From Tigriopus japonicus (Eukaryota; Arthropoda; Copepoda; Harpacticoida; Harpacticidae), in NCBI GenBank assembly GCA_010645155.1, contig CM021314.1, forward strand, positions 8,589,255 through 8,653,254: DNA of 64,000 bases, read 5' to 3'. A program made the translations under genes and the position numbers. Below, piece by piece: positions 33,142 through 43,490 of the stretch (positions are counted from its first letter, which is position 1; each line of letters opens with the position of its first letter). Under the pieces are notes generated by a model. It did no database searches, was not told where the DNA came from, and was given only the letters and a program-made list of their open reading frames with translations.

Positions 33142-33945
33142 ATGGGTCAACGTCAAGGCCATCCCATCACTTTTGAAGAGATCAGCTCTTCCTGGTTGCC
33201 AGGAGGTGTGCCCGCTCTTCCACCCACGGGAGCCACCCACGCGCACGGTCCTTCCAGCTCCTCCTCTGCAGAACTTCCCCCGAGCCAGTCTTTGGGTCAG
33301 GGATTGCTCCGTCAAACTCGGAACATCCAACGATTAGCCTCTCTAACTTATGTCCAATTCTTGGGACACATTCAAGAGTTGAATGGGATTTCCAGTCGAT
33401 TCCTGGATTCCAATGGCAAACAATTGGTGTTTGCCGTTCAACGAGGCACTGATACTACCATTTTGTGGAAGGCCACGGCCAAAGTAGCTTGCGTCAAAGT
33501 TGATGCCAACACGAAAACGATCGATTCCTATCGGACATTGTCGGTTCCCGAGTTTCTTTTGGTCTATCATCGGCTCAAGAATCATGCAACGGCTTTCGGA
33601 GATCCTTGTGACGAGGCTAGTAAGATTCATTTGGCCACATCCGATGTAGCATCGTTAGTCGATGCATCCACGGCTGCGGCTGAGGTCGAGAGCGCGATTG
33701 CCTCGAATTCGGAAGGATTGGATGAGTGTTGCATTTGTCTAGAACGTCGATCAGAACTGATCCTTCCTTGTGCTCATTCGTTTTGTTCACCCTGTATTGA
33801 ACAGTGGCACGAAGGGCATCAGACGTGTCCCATATGCCGAGAAAACGTGCCCAGTACTGATGATGGTTGGGTGGTGTATGAAGAACCGGATTCGGCGGAA
33901 ATAGCCACGGACATCCAAAAGTTGCTCATGGACCTGACCCAGTGA
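33142..33945 (+). CDS. RNF141-like RING-finger E3 ubiquitin ligase
   Basis: A 267-residue single-exon ORF. I chose the second ATG (33142) because it gives MGQ, the N-myristoylation-type start shared with vertebrate RNF141; an in-frame start 18 nt upstream is possible. The middle has SLTYVQFLGHIQELNGISS and WKATAKVACVKVD, matching RNF141's N-terminal region. A C3HC4 RING follows at about residues 197-235: CCICLERRSELILPCAHSF, then C-x2-C, and CPICR. All eight metal ligands are visible. RING proteins recruit E2 enzymes for ubiquitin transfer. The stop lies 14 nt before the next gene's ATG. Confidence 0.92.
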   Translation: MGQRQGHPITFEEISSSWLPGGVPALPPTGATHAHGPSSSSSAELPPSQSLGQGLLRQTRNIQRLASLTYVQFLGHIQELNGISSRFLDSNGKQLVFAVQRGTDTTILWKATAKVACVKVDANTKTIDSYRTLSVPEFLLVYHRLKNHATAFGDPCDEASKIHLATSDVASLVDASTAAAEVESAIASNSEGLDECCICLERRSELILPCAHSFCSPCIEQWHEGHQTCPICRENVPSTDDGWVVYEEPDSAEIATDIQKLLMDLTQ

Positions 33946-33959
33946 AATATTCGCTCAAA

Positions 33960-36154
33960 ATGGCCGAACCCAATCCTGCTATGTTTGAATACGATTGTGA
34001 GGCCGTTCGAGTACGTGCCAAGCGTATTAATCCGGCCACGGGAACGGAAGAAATGAGAAAGTTTTCAGTCGATCCTAACCTAACTAGCTACGATATTCTG
34101 AGAAGCATACTGGGTCGCGCTTTTGACATCAGTGACCAGTTCTTGATCTTCTTTTTATCCGGTGTCGATTGGTTGCCTCTCATTTCGGATTGGGACCTCG
34201 ATATCGCGATTCTGAGCGCAGCTGAACCGTCACTACTTCTCCTCCTTTCGGAAGTCAGTCCCAAGAAATTGGCGGCATGTGAGCCCACTATGTCAATCTC
34301 AACCACGCCCACTCGAGTTCGAACTACTATAAGCGTCAAATCAGGCGCCGCCAAGAACTCGGGTCGGCAGCAATCCGGAGCTGAAATGGGCAAGGAGAAG
34401 CAACCCAGTCCCATTCTGGCGTCTTTAAGGCAACAAGTGGAACGAAATTTGCCAGGTTTATCTAGTCGTCTGCATAAAGCTATGACTATGGCTGAAGAGG
34501 TCATCGTCCCCAAAGGTCAACAATTGGCCAGTTTGTTTGATGTGGATGATGGATCTCAAACGAGAGATCCTACTAGCTTGTCAGATCACGATTTTGGCAA
34601 GTTTCTCAACAAAGTTGGAGAGTTGTCGCAACCAAAGGAATTACGTTTGGCTGTGTTTCAAAGTGGGATTGAACCACCTTTGAGGAAAGTGTTGTGGAAA
34701 CATCTCTTGGGTGTGTATCCCAATGGAATGACGGGTAGACAACGCGTTGATTTCATCAAGCAAAAGTGCACGGAATATGAATGTCTGAAAAACGTCTGGA
34801 TGGAAATGATTCTTCAGGGTCGAGTGACGGACGATTTGAAACATATTACCAACATGGTTAAGAAAGACGTTCTAAGAACAGATAGGCACGCGCCGTTTTT
34901 TGCCGGAGAAGGCAATCCAAATGTCAGTATCATGTACAATATTCTCACCACGTATGCGCTCAACCATCCGTCCGTGGGATATTGCCAGGTAAGCACACGT
35001 TCATTATTCGATTTATTTGCCGGCGCTAATGGTTTTTTCATCAATTACTCTGTCTTTCGTAGGGCATGTCTGATCTCTTGTCGCCTATCATGGCCGTTAT
35101 GATTGATGAAGGTCAAGCGTACGTTTCATTCTGTGCTTTGATGACTCGGTTAAAATCCAACTTCATGACGGACGGGAAAGCCATGACCAAGAAATTCGAG
35201 CACTTGTCTCAATCCCTTTTGTATTACGATCCCGAATTCTTCTACTACTTGAAGCAAAGGCACGCAGACGACCTATTGTATTGCTATCGATGGCTCGTGT
35301 TGGAAATGAAGCGCGAATTTTCTTTTGAAGACGCCTTCACCGTGGCTGAAGTGATTTGGGCATCCCTTCCTCCTTGCAATGCGAACAATATCCATGGGGT
35401 GCAGCTCTATGAACATAAATTTATTCCCAAAGATTCCAGGAATGTCGTGCGAACTCCAAATGAAGGAGCCATGGCAAACATTGCTATCCTCAAGAAACGC
35501 CTACATCAGAGCGATTCTCGCGGGTTCATGAGGAGTCGCATCAAATCCGCCGATATGGCAGACGATGGAGTAAAAACCACACGAAGCCCACTGCAAAAGA
35601 GCTTAAGTCTCATGAGTGGAAGAAACGTGACAAATCATGAAAAAGACCAATCCGATAAATCCCATGAGGGCGAAAACAAAGAAGTGTCTCCAACTCACAC
35701 GAAAAAAATCACCAATCTGAACGAGTTCTACCAACTAAAGACCTCGATATCTGAGTCAGAAACTTTGAAAGATGTTGCTGGGGTCGATCCAGATGACAAT
35801 TTGGACTCAAACGAAGCCCTGGATGCGGGTGAAATGGCAGGCTTGTTGGTGAAACGCCTTCCCAATCCCATTGAATTCGGAGATGGGAATCCGTTCCTGA
35901 TGTTTGTGGCACTATCATGTCTGTTACAACATCGGGACGCAATCATGGAACAACAATTGGATTACCAAGAAATAGCCATGTATTTCGATCGTCTCATCCG
36001 CCGACATGATGTGAAAAAGTCATTAAAGATTGCTCGGGTCATGTTCTCGGAATATCTTAATGATGATTGGCAGCAGAAGAAGCATCAAAATGGGAGTGGA
36101 ACCAAAAGCCCTTCAATGGAGAGTGCCGGATGTGAATCTACCAAAAATTGCTGA
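33960..36154 (+). CDS. TBC1D25/OATL1-like Rab GTPase-activating protein
   Basis: Two exons, 33960-34988 and 35063-36154 (GT-AG, 74-bp intron), encode about 706 aa; human TBC1D25 is about 690. The N-terminus has a ubiquitin-like/PB1-type fold (EAVRVRAKR ... LRSILGRAFDIS ... FFLSGVDWLPLISDWDL). The TBC domain shows LRKVLWKHLLGVYP, the arginine-finger motif KDVLRTDR, and the glutamine finger in VGYCQG spanning the splice junction (CQ|GMSDLL). Both catalytic fingers are intact. The homologue binds LC3/GABARAP and acts on Rab33B in autophagosome maturation (family knowledge). Start: ATG at 33960 in AAAATGGCC context. An in-frame GTG codon at 33942 overlaps the RNF141 stop and is unlikely to be used. 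Confidence 0.95.
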
Positions 36155-36664
36155 CTGAGCGCAATCCATTTACATATTATCAAAGAAACATTCCAAAGAT
36201 TTGTCATTTCATTTGCCCGAAGTGTATATCGCTACGAATTCAATAAGCTTGATCTATTTTTTCAAATCCATTTGTCCCGTAATGTATTACTGCATCTGTA
36301 TTGCTTTTACTCTTTTACTCCGCTCCCGTTCTTCTAGCACTTGAGCTGCTTCAATTCGATAGAAGGAAAACAAAACTGCATAAGAATGGCTTGCCCAGCT
36401 TGAATCAAGCAAATTACAAAGTGCATTACTCGTCGTGATGCCTTCGTGATGCCTCTTTTTGTTCATGACCTTGAGTTTTTTCGTCTTTCCCCGCACCAAC
36501 TACTTGAAGTCAAGCACCATGAGTTGTGATGTATGGTATTATTGGGGCAATATATAAATTATTGTTTTTCACAACTAACCCAGCTTCTTCATGCAAGCGG
36601 CAAGAGTCATCATTCTTTTCTTCTCGTGTGAGATTCTGAGTCTTCATGGTTGATCTTTGCTCTT
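36155..36664. other. TBC1D25-like gene 3' flank
   Basis: AT-rich, non-coding by inspection. It should include the 3' UTR of the TBC gene. Confidence 0.4.
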
Positions 36665-37205
36665 CAAATGTGAGGTGTCAACAACCAAGCTGGATGGAGT
36701 ATTTCAGACCAAGAAGCACTGGAATCATGGAGTGGGAGGCTTGCAATGAGAATAATGATATCCAGTAAGAACAATTCAATTACGTTCTTCTGCAAATGAG
36801 ACCTTGCATATGTTGACAAGAATACGTATTTCAATTTTCAGCTCAATCGAACGTCGGAGACAAAAGTTATGCTCACTCAAAGTTCAGTGCAAATCCTACC
36901 GAGAATGAATGAACTCGCCCTTTTGTGGTAATCGTTTTACCACAAAAGGGCGAGTTCATTCATTCTATGCTCGCTTCACTACATAAGTTTGAGCAGGCAT
37001 AACTTTTCACTCCGGCATTCGACTGGGCTGAAATTTGAAATACGTGTTCTTCTCAATGCAAGTAAGGTCTCATTTGCAGAAGAACGCAAATGGTTCGTTT
37101 CTGCTGGAAATCATAATTCTCACTGCTAGCCTCCCACTCCATGATTTCCGTGCTTCTTGTTCAGACCAAACAAGCTCATCAGCAAAGCACTTTGAATAAG
37201 AGCAT
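36665..37205. repeat. Long foldback (inverted repeat) 1
   Basis: Two arms of about 260 bp are imperfect reverse complements. The centre is nearly perfect: TGAACTCGCCCTTTTGTGGTA faces TACCACAAAAGGGCGAGTTC with only a few bases between (near 36930). Outer arm motifs such as ATCATGGAGTGGGAGGC (left) and its complement (right) are conserved. No ORF of note. It resembles foldback 2 (shared ACAAAAGTTATG and GAGCTGAAA-type segments), so they are probably one family. Confidence 0.85.
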
Positions 37206-37409
37206 TCCCAGCTAATCTAACTTTTCAGTCCAAATGATGGCCATTCTTACTAGAGGATTGAAGGAAACATAAACATGAGGTCAAAGTAGGAAGTGGGTTT
37301 TCAAATGTAGGGCCGCGTAGTTTTGTTTAATATTGAGCACTAATTAAATATAACATTTGAACAGATAGAGTACAGTCATTGAGTGCGTCATTTAATTCTT
37401 TCTTGTGGC

Positions 37410-37945
37410 AACAGTTCGCCGAATGCATGGGTTGGCCATAGACCTCGCTAGTGCTGGACTGAGATGGTAGCTTCAAAATTTATCATCTTTGCACCCATTC
37501 AAGAGAATATCTTATATTTTACAGGAGCTGATTTATGTAACAAGAAGTTTGTCTCTCAAATTTCAACTCAATTGAACAACGAAGACAAAAGTTATGCCTC
37601 TTTGAAGTTCAGGCAGGCGTAGGCGGAAAATTATCTCGTCCTACCTAGAGCACTATAATAAAATTATGAAAAAATTATATTAAAATAAAACTTTATTACA
37701 GTGCTCTAGTCCTACCTCTTGTTGCAAGATCTTGCAACAAGAGGTGGGACGAGCTCATTTTCCGCCTACGCTTGCCTGAATTTAGAAGGCGTAGAACTTT
37801 TGACTCCGTTGTTTGATTGAGCTGAAAATTGGTGTTGAAACTCCTTGTTACAGTTACTGTAAAATGTAAGATATTCTCTTGAATGGGTGCAAAGATGATA
37901 AAGTTTCAAGCTGTCATCTCAGTCTAGGTAATACCGTCGTGGGTT
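37410..37945. repeat. Long foldback (inverted repeat) 2, with insertion
   Basis: Two arms of about 200-260 bp are reverse complements: GGCGTAGGCGGAAAATTATC versus its complement on the right, GTGCAAAGATGATAAA versus TTTATCATCTTTGCAC. They meet at a perfect central hairpin, CCTCTTGTTGCAAG facing its complement at about 37731. The left arm is broken by the small insertion 37645-37709. Related in sequence to foldback 1. Confidence 0.85.
37645..37709. mobile_element. 65-bp mini-insertion inside foldback 2
   Basis: It starts CTAGAGCACTATAATAAA and ends TTATTACAGTGCTCTAG, near-perfect inverted ends. It is flanked by TCCTAC on both sides (37639-37644 and 37710-37715). The opposite arm of the foldback lacks it, so it entered after the foldback formed. 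Confidence 0.7.
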
Positions 37946-38368
37946 GGCAGATCATACAGCAGTTTTGGCCAATTTTAAGAGCCTCAAATTGGAAAAATAG
38001 GACTTAATAGGACCTAAAAATGTTTTTGGTTGAAATGATTCCAAATAGGATTGACGAAAAAAGTTCAAAGATCCTGAAATAATATATGATGATTCATGTC
38101 ACGATTTAGGAGTGAGGAACATTTAGTTCCTCATCAATATTGGAGGCACTATAATCTAAATGCATTTTTCCAAAACTGTAATGATTATTGTTATCTGCTA
38201 ATCTATGCATCTCATGAAATCATGAAATGTGGCAACAACAAAGAACCAGACGGGGCACTTTATGATTGAACTCTTTCTATTACGATGGACCAATTAAACT
38301 AAAGTAGGAAGGCTATTTTGTGTGAACTCAAACTTGCCAACAGAGGAGAGATACGAATTACTGATGTG

Positions 38369-39086
38369 TAGGGCGGCCGAAAATATTTAATTTTCAAGAC
38401 CAAATATTTAAATAATATTTAAGGAAAAAACATCAAAATATTTAAGAAAATATTGAAAAAGCCCCCAAATATTTAAAAAATATTTAAATTTGTAGGTATT
38501 CAGGGGAAGTAAATTGGTATTTTTAGAGCTACTTCTGTATTCAAAATCCAAATTTTTGATGAAAATTTTGCAACGACGAAAATGCAGGTAGACAAATCTT
38601 TGGTGGAAAACATTCATACCATGTAGTGAAAATTGGTTAATCTTGACAGTCTTTATTTTTACCCTAGATTTAATCAAAATGTTATTGGCCAAGATTTGGT
38701 TGAACATTCAACCCATAGTTTCCCGAATTTTCTTTTGGTTGGAGCTGTACTTTTCTTTTCTAGATTCAAATCCCTTAATGTAATTTTCAAGGCCAAATCG
38801 ACCAAATAGTTCTTTCCCACGCAGAATACTTTCCCAATTTAGTTGTTGACTATTCACCTCAAAAATTGGCTTAATAATAAAAAAAAAGAGAGATTTTGAA
38901 AATATTGTTTTGGGAAGGTCAGCAGATTGTTTGCCAATATTTCAAAATATATGCGGAAATCATGATGATTCTTGATATAATTCAAAGAAACAGGGAATTT
39001 TCCTTTAGATTTGGAAGAAAAAGCCCAAATATTTAAAAAGTGCTCAATACGGTAAAATATTTAATTAAATACTTTCGGCCGCTCTA
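38369..39086. mobile_element. Non-autonomous hAT element with perfect 8-bp TSD
   Basis: The ends are TAGGGCGGCCGAAA and TTTCGGCCGCTCTA, and the flanks 38361-38368 and 39087-39094 are both CTGATGTG. Subterminal sequence is rich in AAATATTTAA repeats on both sides. The 718 bp show no intact transposase. Confidence 0.92.
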
Positions 39087-39094
39087 CTGATGTG

Positions 39095-39859
39095 TTTTGA
39101 GTTGGATTTTTGGCAGAGTTTTGTTATTTTGTTTTTTAGGGTCAAAAATCTGACCACAACTAAACTTTTCAATAGGCATTAGACCTTATCTACCATAAAA
39201 TATGGCAGCACTGCCAACTCGAAATCCATTTTTATAACTATGGATGGAACTCGAAATCGAACTAGTTCGGATGTTGCCAAATTGGTCCCTGTTTAGGTCT
39301 TTTCAAACAGTTCAATACAACCTGCCCTTTTTAACAGCGATAAACTTCCGAGTCAAAACTGGCAGCACTCCTGGTTCGAAACACATCACTAATACGAATA
39401 CTTTTTATTTGTACACACGAAGGCATGTGGATTCTGTTTGAAAAGGTATTGTGATTTATGGACACGGATTTGGATTGGAACCGAAAAAATAGAAAATAGT
39501 TGATGGAGAGCTTCCATTTCTTCAAAAATATTTGTTGGGAGAAAGCAATAATCATGGTTTTTTTTTGTTAAAAAGTTAGAAGCTTAAATTGCAATGAATG
39601 ACAATTTCTGGTTGGTGAAGCAGGAAATAGTTCATTGATCAGTCCAAGGAGCTTGATCACTTTAGGTTTAGTTCAAATTCAGCCAGCAGGAAATAATTTC
39701 ATGAAACTCTTTGTCTTTTATATTTGTTGCCGGTTTTAGGGCAACATTTTTTTACTTTTTCACAACTTTTTCTGACTTTAAAACATTTTAGGATTTTTTT
39801 GACTATTAAAGAACTTTTTTGTGCACTTTAGGAAAAACACTAAATATTCCTTATCTTTT
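39095..39859. other. AT-rich repeat-like stretch before gap
   Basis: No gene seen. It includes T-rich sequence and GAACTCGAAATC-type degenerate repeats near 39210-39260. Confidence 0.35.
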
Positions 39860-40095
39860 NNNNNNNNNNNNNNNNNNNNNNNNNNNNNNNNNNNNNNNNN
39901 NNNNNNNNNNNNNNNNNNNNNNNNNNNNNNNNNNNNNNNNNNNNNNNNNNNNNNNNNNNNNNNNNNNNNNNNNNNNNNNNNNNNNNNNNNNNNNNNNNNN
40001 NNNNNNNNNNNNNNNNNNNNNNNNNNNNNNNNNNNNNNNNNNNNNNNNNNNNNNNNNNNNNNNNNNNNNNNNNNNNNNNNNNNNNNNNNNNNNNN
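39860..40095. other. Assembly gap (236 N)
   Basis: A run of N flanked on both sides by T/A-rich sequence with ACTTTTT/TTTCAAC motifs. Repeats probably caused the gap. Confidence 0.99.
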
Positions 40096-40294
40096 AATTT
40101 TTCTCAAAAATTTCAGCATTTTTCAACTCTTTTGTCGAATCAAACTAACCAAAAAAGGTCTGCAGGTTTCACCAACTAAAAATCCCTCTAGTTACCACTA
40201 AAAACGAAAGGCACGGTGGTTAGCTGTGCTCAATGAAAGTGTTTGCTTAAATGCCAAGACTTCTAATGACACTTTTCAGTGTCAGAGTGTTATA

Positions 40295-42015
40295 ATTAAG
40301 ATATCTTGTGAATATGAATATCTTAGAAGGAGCTCAAATAACTATATTATTTCACTTAAAAAACATTAAAACCAACATATTTTCCCAAACCATATAAATA
40401 TTTGTTGAGAAGGTCCTTAGTTATGAATTGGAGCAAAATTTGAGCAATATGTATTAGGGAGATAATTGGCTATCATTACCTTAAAACTTTAAAATACGTC
40501 AAATTATGCCATAAAATGCTCCGGCTATACATGTATGTTAGAGCGGTTGCCAAGAAATATAACATACATTTTCAATGTTGCAAAATTAAATGATAATTTT
40601 TCGTTTTTCTATGATTCTGCCAAAAATGTAAGATTCATATACAGTGAAACCTCGATTTAACGATATGGTCCGTCACCACAAAATATATCACTAAATCGGA
40701 GATCGTTAAATCGAGATTTCACTGTATATCATAACTAGAAACTAGCTTAAAACGCTTATTATTACATATTTTTTTCGTAAATCGTCTTTAACAAGGTAGA
40801 ATTGCATAACTTTGAAATTTATTGAAGATCTGTGCATATTTGAAAAATAAACCAGCAGTACCCGGTAAAAAGGAAATTTTTGCTTCAAAATTATTTGTAT
40901 CAAACAGTTTTCATTGGAATTTTACAAAAAAATGAACTAACGTCTTACTATGTTTGTTAAAAGCACCGAAGAAAAAATAATCCAAAAATATACCTTTTTT
41001 GGATGGTGTTTTTGCGGACCCCTACCAGAGTTTTCTGGAGGCCCTCCAGGTTCTGGTTGCTGTTCTTTTCCAGCTCTTCTTCCTCAATGGGAACAAACAA
41101 ACGTTGCAAAATGCCATATCCAAATTACATGGTGATCAGTCCACAATTTGGAACCTTTTGTGGATCACAAAGACCTTGATCTTCAATTTTTTGAGCGTTA
41201 AAAAGCGGCACCGGTCTTCCAACGATCCTGTGAGGCACAAACTAGGCTCTTTAGGATCCGTTGAACGATGCAAAAAGGAAGGACACCCTTTGAACAAATC
41301 GATAAAATGGTCACCTGCCTTTTTGACTCAACAAGGTCCCTCACAGGCTCAACATTGTCAACCCATGACAAACATTTTTCAAATCTTGACTTCATTGACT
41401 GTTTGTTCCCATATCTTTCTTACAGTTTTGTCGAATTCGGCAAACTTGACTAAAATGGAGAGCCTTGACTCCGTAAATACCATTCAATGTGTTTTTTCCA
41501 TCTTTTATTATCTTAATGGCCTTGTACAAAGCAATTACAAAGTCGCGCATGGAGACCGTTTGGCAAAATTTCAGTGGGGGTCGCCATATCCACTTATATT
41601 GACAGCTTTAAATAGGGTAAAAAACAGGGTTGTGAAAAATGTTTACAAAACGAATTTAGTAACCAAAGCTCTGAAATTTTCCGTGATAATTTTTTCATTA
41701 AAATTGGTCGGGTAGATTAAAAATTACATTGTCCTTTATTCTTTTTGGTATACCCCTCCGTATATCTTGGGAATTGTTTTTACATATAATTGGATCATTT
41801 AGTGGGATTATTTGATGCAATTTGAAAATTTGAAGTAGTGATAGTAAATTATGTGCTAAATAGATATTGATCAAATTTAGGTTCAATTCATAACTAAGGA
41901 CCCTCTCAATACCTACTAATATGGTTTGGGATTTTTTTTAGTGGCTTTAAGTGAATAAATATAGTTCTTATTTGAGCTACTTTTAAGATATACATTTTCA
42001 CAAGATATATTCATC
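40295..42015. mobile_element. Long-TIR DNA element, about 1.7 kb
   Basis: About 140 bp at 40295-40440 is the reverse complement of about 41885-42010: GATATCTTGTGAATATGAATATCTTA versus its counterpart, and GGTCCTTAGTTATGAATTG versus CAATTCATAACTAAGGACC. The segment between contains the decayed ORF region 41000-41700 and a pogo-type MITE. Superfamily not recognised. Confidence 0.65.
40642..40724. mobile_element. pogo/Tigger-like MITE
   Basis: An 83-bp element with ends CAGTGAAACCTCGATTTAAC and GTTAAATCGAGATTTCACTG, flanked by TA on both sides (40640-40641, 40725-40726). The ends and TA duplication fit the pogo branch of Tc1/mariner. Confidence 0.88.
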
Positions 42016-42022
42016 ATGAATT

Positions 42023-43000
42023 TAGGGACAGGAAGTTTAGACGAATAAAACTGGCAAATTAAACGAAAAAAGACGAATAGAATTGCCTGATAAAACGAAA
42101 AAAGACGAATAAAATTGACCGATTAAACGAAAAAAGACGAATAAAAGTTCCCATAAGGCAAAAAAAGCGAAAAAATACTTGTAAGACGTAAAAAGTCGAA
42201 TCCATTCCCCAAAAAGGCGAATGAAACTGGCTTATAAGAAATAAGAAAGATTAAATGCCCGTACAGACGAAAAAAAAGACGTTTGAAACTGCTCCCACAA
42301 AATACACGAAATGTTTACCTATTGATAGGGACCAATATGTCTGCTTGTGCAAAAACGGCGAAATCTAGAAAATTTAAAAAAAGAAGTACCTAATGCGTAA
42401 GAATTAGCCAGTAGTACATTTGTCAAATAAAAAACCAAGAGTTAAAAAATGCCTCTTTTAAAGGAACGTTTTCAGTAGAGTTATACTTAAAATCAGATTT
42501 GCAGATCCAAAAATTGTTCTGATGGCCTGAAAGCTTGTTCTACCCAAATCCAATTTTCTTTCAATGTCTGTTGAGCAAATACGAGTACAAGTTAATTTAT
42601 AAATGTGGATTGTATTTTGTTTACGCAAAACCGCAACTGACAATCAAATTATTACATTGGCCTGTGATTGGCGGGGTTGCACTTTCTTCGAAGTTTTTAT
42701 TTGCTTGGAAAATTGAAAAACCTTTAAAGAGCTTGGAATCCAAGAAAATCCAAATTTTTGGCCAATTAGACGAGAAAAGGCTAAAAAAATTGCCCAATTA
42801 GACGAAAAAAGACGAATAAAATCCAAATTAGACGAAAAACTTTTCGCGACGAATAAAGGTCAAAAAGACGAAAAAAGATGAAAAAAGACGAATAAAATCC
42901 AAATTAGACGAAAAAACTTTTCGCGACGAATAAAGGTCAAAAAGACGAAAAAAGATGAAAAAAGACGAATAAGTTTATTCGTCTAAAGTTCCTGTCCCTA
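42023..43000. mobile_element. Non-autonomous DNA transposon with GACGAAAAA repeats
   Basis: The ends read TAGGGACAGGAAGTTTAGAC and, in reverse complement, TAGGGACAGGAACTTTAGAC, about 27 of 30 positions matching. No clean 8-bp duplication is visible, although CATGAA/CATGAT occurs on the two sides. The interior is almost wholly GACGAAAAAAGACGAATAAA-like units, including a tandem duplicate of about 75 bp at 42818-42968. Confidence 0.75.
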
Positions 43001-43234
43001 ACATGATACTTTGAAATAATAAAAAAATCGTCTTTAGAAGTCGTGGCATTTGAGAATACACTTAAAGATAAATTTTATCCGTGAGTGAGTTTCAACAAAA
43101 TCAAAGTTGAAAATGGTGCCTATCTATAAGACTTATGGACTTATAGAAGCCTGAGAGCATCAATAAGTTTCCAAAAGGGTGGCAGTCAAATGATGAAGTA
43201 TACTTGAAACATGGATCCCCAAACACAAAACATT
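43001..43234. other. Unannotated stretch
   Basis: No gene or repeat is recognised. The left part is the flank of the preceding element. Confidence 0.3.
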
Positions 43235-43490
43235 TGACCTTTTGATTGATTTTTTGGAGTGTTGGTGCTAGGGTCGGAGGGTTGAGCCTCGCCCGGCCAG
43301 CAAAGCCAGCCATCACATCGTCTAAATTGTTCCGATAGGCAATCTCATGTCCGGTATCAGAATGGTTGTCCGTCTGTGGGTGTGAATTAGCGTCTAAAAG
43401 TTTCCTTGAGAAAGGTCGGGGAGGAGAATCGAACCTGTGACCTCTCTCACTATAGGAAACTGCGCTAACTACGACGCCACGTCTCCTCCC
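43235..43490 (-). repeat. tRNA-derived SINE
   Basis: The minus-strand head (43418-43490) is tRNA-like. It has a GGGAGGAG acceptor-type stem pairing with CTCCTCCC, an A box (TAGTTAGCGCAGT) and a B box (GGTTCGATTCT). The body to about 43235 is non-tRNA sequence. An apparent ORF across it (GVVVSAVSYSERGHRFDSP) is the well-known spurious translation of such tRNA-type heads. Confidence 0.85.

Noticed and set aside
33942..33959. In-frame GTG start for the TBC1D25-like ORF
   Set aside because: GTG is not a normal eukaryotic start; ATG at 33960 in a good context precedes the conserved region.
40999..41715. 238-codon plus-strand open frame
   Set aside because: Starts at TTG, has no recognised domain and lies in the decayed interior of a long-TIR element. 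Kept only as part of that element.
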